A stretch of 64,000 nucleotides of DNA, taken from Bacteroidia bacterium (GTDB lineage: Bacteria > Bacteroidota > Bacteroidia > NS11-12g > UBA955). The stretch is from positions 1 to 64,000 of the forward strand of contig JAOASJ010000043.1 in the NCBI GenBank assembly GCA_030158725.1, written 5' to 3'. The translations under genes and the position numbers were made by a program. Below the pieces are notes generated by a model. That model searched no databases. It was given only the letters and a program-made list of their open reading frames with translations, and was not told where the DNA came from. Shown piece after piece: positions 61,045 through 64,000 of the stretch (the stretch's first letter is position 1; each line of letters starts with the position of its first letter).

Positions 61045-62049
61045 ATGGAAAAAGTAGTAAGTGGTATAAGGCCTACAGGTAAGTTGCATCTCGGAAATTA
61101 TTTCGGTGCAGTAAAGAATTTTATTCGTATGCAAAATGAATTTGATGCATTTTTCTTTATCGCTGATTACCATTCATTGACTACGCATCCAACGCCTGGC
61201 GATTTGCACAGCTCGGTTAAACGTGTGTTGGCAGAATACATTGCATTGGGTTTAGATCCCGAAAAATGTACTTTGTATTTGCAAAGTGATTTGCCCCAAA
61301 CGGCCGAGTTGTATTTGTTTTTAAACATGAATGCCTACATGGGTGAATTGCAAAGATTGACTTCTTTTAAAGATAAAATGCGCGACCAACCGAACAACGT
61401 GAATGCGGGTTTATTAACTTATCCTGTATTAATGGCTGCTGATATTTTATTGCATAAAGGCTTGAAAGTGCCAGTGGGTAAAGACCAAGAGCAACATCTG
61501 GAAATGGCGAGAACATTTGGTAACCGATTTAACCGCTTGTACAATGTTGAATATTTTCCAGAACCACAAGCATTTAACTACGATCAAAATTTAGTTAAAG
61601 TACCTGGCTTAACTGGTCAAGGCAAAATGAGTAAGAGCGCCGGAGAAGCGGATTCTATATACATGAGCGATTCGGAAGAGGTAATGCGCAAAAAAGTAAT
61701 GAAGGCAGTAACAGCTAGTGTTGATGGGCCTTCAGAACCAGGTTCAGATAAACCTATGGCTATTCAGAATTTATTTGATTTGATGGGTCTGGTATGTGCA
61801 AGTGATGTTATTGCTAAGTATGAAGCCGATTATTACAATGGCAGTATTCGCTTTGGTGATTTGAAAAAACAATTGGCAGATGACATGAATACCTTCTTGG
61901 ATCCATACAGGAATAAAATCAATGATGTATTGGCCGACGATGCTTTGTTGAGTAAAGTTGCAAAAATGGGTGCAGAGAAAGCATCTGAAAGTGCAAATAA
62001 AACCATTTTAGAAGTTAGAGAAATTATAGGATTTAAACGCTTTTATTAA
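61045..62049 (+). CDS. trpS: Tryptophanyl-tRNA synthetase
   Basis: 334 residues, typical bacterial TrpRS, which charges tRNA-Trp in the cytoplasm. Class I signatures: the HIGH-like 'GIRPTGKLHLGNYFGAVKNF' at about residues 6-25 and KMSKS 'LTGQGKMSKSAGEADSIYMS' near residue 190-200. 'PVGKDQEQHLEMARTFGNRF' is the tryptophan/ATP pocket block. The ATG is the first after the -7 element. The next gene starts seven bases after the stop and may be co-transcribed, though it is unrelated in function. Confidence 0.97.
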   Translation: MEKVVSGIRPTGKLHLGNYFGAVKNFIRMQNEFDAFFFIADYHSLTTHPTPGDLHSSVKRVLAEYIALGLDPEKCTLYLQSDLPQTAELYLFLNMNAYMGELQRLTSFKDKMRDQPNNVNAGLLTYPVLMAADILLHKGLKVPVGKDQEQHLEMARTFGNRFNRLYNVEYFPEPQAFNYDQNLVKVPGLTGQGKMSKSAGEADSIYMSDSEEVMRKKVMKAVTASVDGPSEPGSDKPMAIQNLFDLMGLVCASDVIAKYEADYYNGSIRFGDLKKQLADDMNTFLDPYRNKINDVLADDALLSKVAKMGAEKASESANKTILEVREIIGFKRFY

Positions 62050-62056
62050 ATAAGCG

Positions 62057-62551
62057 ATGTTGATCATTAACTACCTTAAACAATGCCGGAAATCAAATCT
62101 TGGTTTTTTTGTTTTTGTTGTAGTTGTCTTTGTTTTGTATGCTTTACAATTGGCATTAAAAACTGAAATTACTCCCCTGGGCTATTTTTCATTGTACAGC
62201 AATGCGACACCTAAAATGGATGCCTATACCCAAATACTTCCAAGCGCTGGTGAAGACAATGTGCCAGTTGATATCTATCAGCTGCCAGGTACAGGTTTTA
62301 TAATGATGGAAATTTTGCCAACTCGGTATCAAATTTTAAAGAACTCTGAGAATTGCAACCAAATGAACCATAAACTCCATCGCATTGGTTTGAGCGACCG
62401 AAATACCTGCGATTGTGAGAATTTAAAGCAGTTTGCCAATTGGTATAAAGTATTTGCCAAACGCCAAGGTATAGACTTGTCTGATCATTATAAAATCAAA
62501 GAGTTTGGCTTTTTAAATGGGGAAATAATACGCATTAAAGATGTTGAATAA
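62057..62551 (+). CDS. Protein of unknown function with one N-terminal membrane helix
   Basis: 164 residues. A single helix at about residues 15-36 ('NLGFFVFVVVVFVLYALQLA') anchors an extracytoplasmic domain of ~125 residues with three to four cysteines ('SENCNQMNHKLHRIGLSDRN', 'TCDCENLKQFANWYKVFAK'). I do not recognise a family. Its stop overlaps the ATG of the HTTM-like gene by eleven bases, so it should be made with it; small partner proteins in this position are common beside HTTM genes. Confidence 0.7.
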   Translation: MLIINYLKQCRKSNLGFFVFVVVVFVLYALQLALKTEITPLGYFSLYSNATPKMDAYTQILPSAGEDNVPVDIYQLPGTGFIMMEILPTRYQILKNSENCNQMNHKLHRIGLSDRNTCDCENLKQFANWYKVFAKRQGIDLSDHYKIKEFGFLNGEIIRIKDVE

Positions 62552-63359
62552 CCTGCAAAATATTTGGTTTTGGAAACGCTTGGTTTTGGCCTTTGTGTTT
62601 TTTTACTTTCTATGGCTGTGGTATTCTGGTTTAATGCTTCAAAATATTTACGATTCCCCTTTTCAATACAAAGGCGCTGACATTGCATTTTGGTTATTAC
62701 ACTGGTCGCAGTTACCGAAAATTATTTTATTCAATGAAGCAAGTGCAACTGTGTTTTCGTTTTTGTTGTTAATGCTTTTAGGCCTTTCGTTTTTCTTGGT
62801 TGAAAAACGTTATTTGACGGTCTTGGCTGGCGTTTTTCTATTGTTGTATCAGTTGTTGTTTAACTACAAATTAGGCTACCATACCCACCATTTATACGGT
62901 TTGCATTTTGCCCTTTTACCCTTTTACTTCAAGAAGGAGAACTTTTATTTAAGTGCAAGTTTTGCCCGCATCATGGTTTGTATTACCTATTTTTTCGCAG
63001 GTTTCTTTAAATTGATAGGCAAGGGGTATTTAAGTTTGGATAGCTTTTCAAACACCTTGCAAAATCAACATTCCGCTTATTTTTATTTTCATTCTGACAG
63101 CATCAGATCTCAATTTGCAATGTGGATGATTAACCACGAAAATATGGCATGGATGTTTTTTTTTATGGCCATGCTCATGCAATTAAGTTTTGTTGGTGGA
63201 CTTTTGAGCAAAAGATTTGATCCGTTTTTATTTGCATTTTTAGTGCTTTTTCATCTAATGGATTGGTTTTTAATGAATTTGGGTATATTTATGGGTATGT
63301 GCATCATGTCGTATCTCTTTCTTTTACCTAAGTCGCTTTTCAAGGACTTAAGGGTCTAG
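62541..63359 (+). CDS. HTTM-like (vitamin K-dependent carboxylase-like) membrane protein
   Basis: 272 residues with about seven to eight hydrophobic helices. Blocks resembling the HTTM/VKG-carboxylase membrane domain include 'YHTHHLYGLHFALLPFYF', 'ARIMVCITYFFAGFFKLIGK' and 'FAFLVLFHLMDWFLMNLGIF'; the latter two correspond to the 'Y..AG..K' and 'HL.....N.G.F' patterns of HTTM. The function of bacterial HTTM proteins is not established. Start ATG at 62541 overlaps the previous gene. A stem-loop at 63389-63430 may end the transcript. Confidence 0.75.
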   Translation: MLNNLQNIWFWKRLVLAFVFFYFLWLWYSGLMLQNIYDSPFQYKGADIAFWLLHWSQLPKIILFNEASATVFSFLLLMLLGLSFFLVEKRYLTVLAGVFLLLYQLLFNYKLGYHTHHLYGLHFALLPFYFKKENFYLSASFARIMVCITYFFAGFFKLIGKGYLSLDSFSNTLQNQHSAYFYFHSDSIRSQFAMWMINHENMAWMFFFMAMLMQLSFVGGLLSKRFDPFLFAFLVLFHLMDWFLMNLGIFMGMCIMSYLFLLPKSLFKDLRV

Positions 63360-63388
63360 AATTGAGTTACTTTGCTTTAGGTTTTAAG

Positions 63389-63430
63389 GGTGATAATTTG
63401 AGTAATTTGTATGAAGTATCACCATTTTTT
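63389..63430 (+). terminator. Candidate terminator after the HTTM-like gene
   Basis: GGTGATA (63389-63395) pairs with TATCACC (63417-63423) over a 21-base loop, followed by ATTTTTTG. Moderate only: short stem, long loop. Confidence 0.45.
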
Positions 63431-63482
63431 GTATTCTTTCCACATTTTACAAAAATCCTAAGTACTTATAGAATAATTTCAA

Positions 63483-63490
63483 TATGTTTG
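63483..63490 (+). promoter_or_regulatory. -7 promoter element of the deoxynucleoside kinase gene
   Basis: TATGTTTG, exact TAnnTTTG, only 7 bases before the ATG at 63498. No clear -33 TTG. The spacing suggests either a leaderless mRNA or a start at the next ATG, 63522. Confidence 0.5.
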
Positions 63491-63497
63491 CACTCAA

Positions 63498-64000
63498 ATG
63501 AGCAAAACAAAAAATAAAGTAATGCACATTGCTGTGGCAGGAAACATTGGCAGTGGTAAAACGACGCTGGCAAATATGCTATCAAAGCACTATGGTTGGG
63601 AAATTCAATTAGAGGACAATGATGACAATCCCTACATCAGCGATTTTTACGAAGACATGCAAAGATGGAGTTTTAACCTCCAAGTTTATTTTTTGAATGT
63701 ACGTTACAAAAACATTAAGAAAATAAGAGAAAACGGTAAGCCTGTAATTCAAGACAGAACCATTTATGAAGATGCGAATATTTTTGCACCTAATTTACAT
63801 GCAATGGGTTTGATGAGTACTAGAGATTTTGAAAACTACACTTCATTGTTTACTTCTTTGAACGATATGATTCAACCACCAGATTTGTTGATTTATTTAA
63901 GAGGAACCATTCCTACTTTGGTAAAACAAATTCAACAAAGAGGTAGAGATTATGAAGACAGCATCCGTTTAGATTATTTAAAACGTTTGAATGAGCGCTA
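63498..64000 (+). CDS. Deoxynucleoside kinase (dNK family), C-terminus cut by window edge
   Basis: About 167 residues before the right edge. The P-loop 'HIAVAGNIGSGKTTLANMLS' and 'VIQDRTIYEDANIF' (the D-R-x-I-x-E-D motif) identify a deoxyadenosine/deoxyguanosine-type kinase of the dNK family, which phosphorylates salvaged deoxynucleosides. 'RGTIPTLVKQIQQRGRDYED' is the lid with arginines. The start is uncertain: ATG 63498 gives eight extra residues (MSKTKNKV); ATG 63522 starts at 'MHIAVAGN', the usual family N-terminus, and sits at a normal distance from the -7 element. The remaining ~40 residues are outside the window. Confidence 0.88.
   Translation, partial: MSKTKNKVMHIAVAGNIGSGKTTLANMLSKHYGWEIQLEDNDDNPYISDFYEDMQRWSFNLQVYFLNVRYKNIKKIRENGKPVIQDRTIYEDANIFAPNLHAMGLMSTRDFENYTSLFTSLNDMIQPPDLLIYLRGTIPTLVKQIQQRGRDYEDSIRLDYLKRLNER

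Overview
The window is chromosomal DNA from a member of the Bacteroidota, with low-to-moderate GC content. Four things point there. Nine predicted secreted proteins carry type IX secretion (T9SS) C-terminal sorting domains: five type A ending in a 'YPNP'-like module and four type B of the gliding-motility-associated kind. Promoters fit the Bacteroidota -33 TTTG / -7 TAnnTTTG pattern. Shine-Dalgarno sequences are largely absent. Many genes (DUF2079, BBP2 porins, dipeptidyl-peptidase III, Mpl, deoxynucleoside kinase) are typical of the phylum. I cannot assign family or genus. I see no rRNA, tRNA, CRISPR array, insertion sequence or phage gene, so this looks like ordinary core and surface-protein chromosome. 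No gap between genes exceeds about 170 bases.

Layout. Bases 1-14243 lie on the minus strand: a truncated GT-C glycosyltransferase after cyanophycin synthetase (cphA); an enoyl-CoA hydratase / M43 metalloprotease / membrane protein run; a stand-alone ThsB-like TIR protein; an ECF sigma factor with a membrane-anchored beta-barrel-like partner; fabI; and two T9SS type A proteins. An M1 aminopeptidase with a sorting domain (14300-16654) runs the other way. Bases 16710-20914 (minus) hold a small membrane protein and a LutA-like / Ldh2-like / dipeptidyl-peptidase III operon. Bases 21082-32790 (plus) form a surface-protein locus: a second ECF sigma / anchored-barrel pair, a type A protein and two giant paralogous type B adhesin-like proteins of 1541 and 1181 residues. 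Citrate synthase follows. Bases 34263-42080 (minus) carry a TPR lipoprotein-sized protein, a 1634-residue protein with 13 PKD-like repeats, mpl and a YdcF-family protein. Bases 42169-55148 (plus) carry htpG, trxA, a KdpD-like/KdpE two-component pair leading into kup and two porins, a DUF2079 protein, an acyl-CoA carboxylase subunit and an M50-TPR fusion. Bases 55193-60921 (minus) hold another type B protein, an EamA transporter, a YfiT-like protein and a nucleotidyltransferase. trpS, an HTTM-like pair and a truncated deoxynucleoside kinase end the window.

How the genes work together. The strongest themes are cell-surface display and its control. Two sigma/anchored-barrel pairs look like envelope-sensing switches, and one directly heads the giant adhesin genes. 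The first of those adhesins has a G8 tract just after its signal peptide in which a one-base change either way stops translation almost at once, the geometry of a phase-variable gene. A terminator then separates it from its paralogue by four bases. A second theme is potassium: a shortened KdpD and KdpE sit upstream of Kup and two porins where a Kdp ATPase would be expected. Several gene starts were moved to internal ATG codons on the evidence of promoters and signal peptides.
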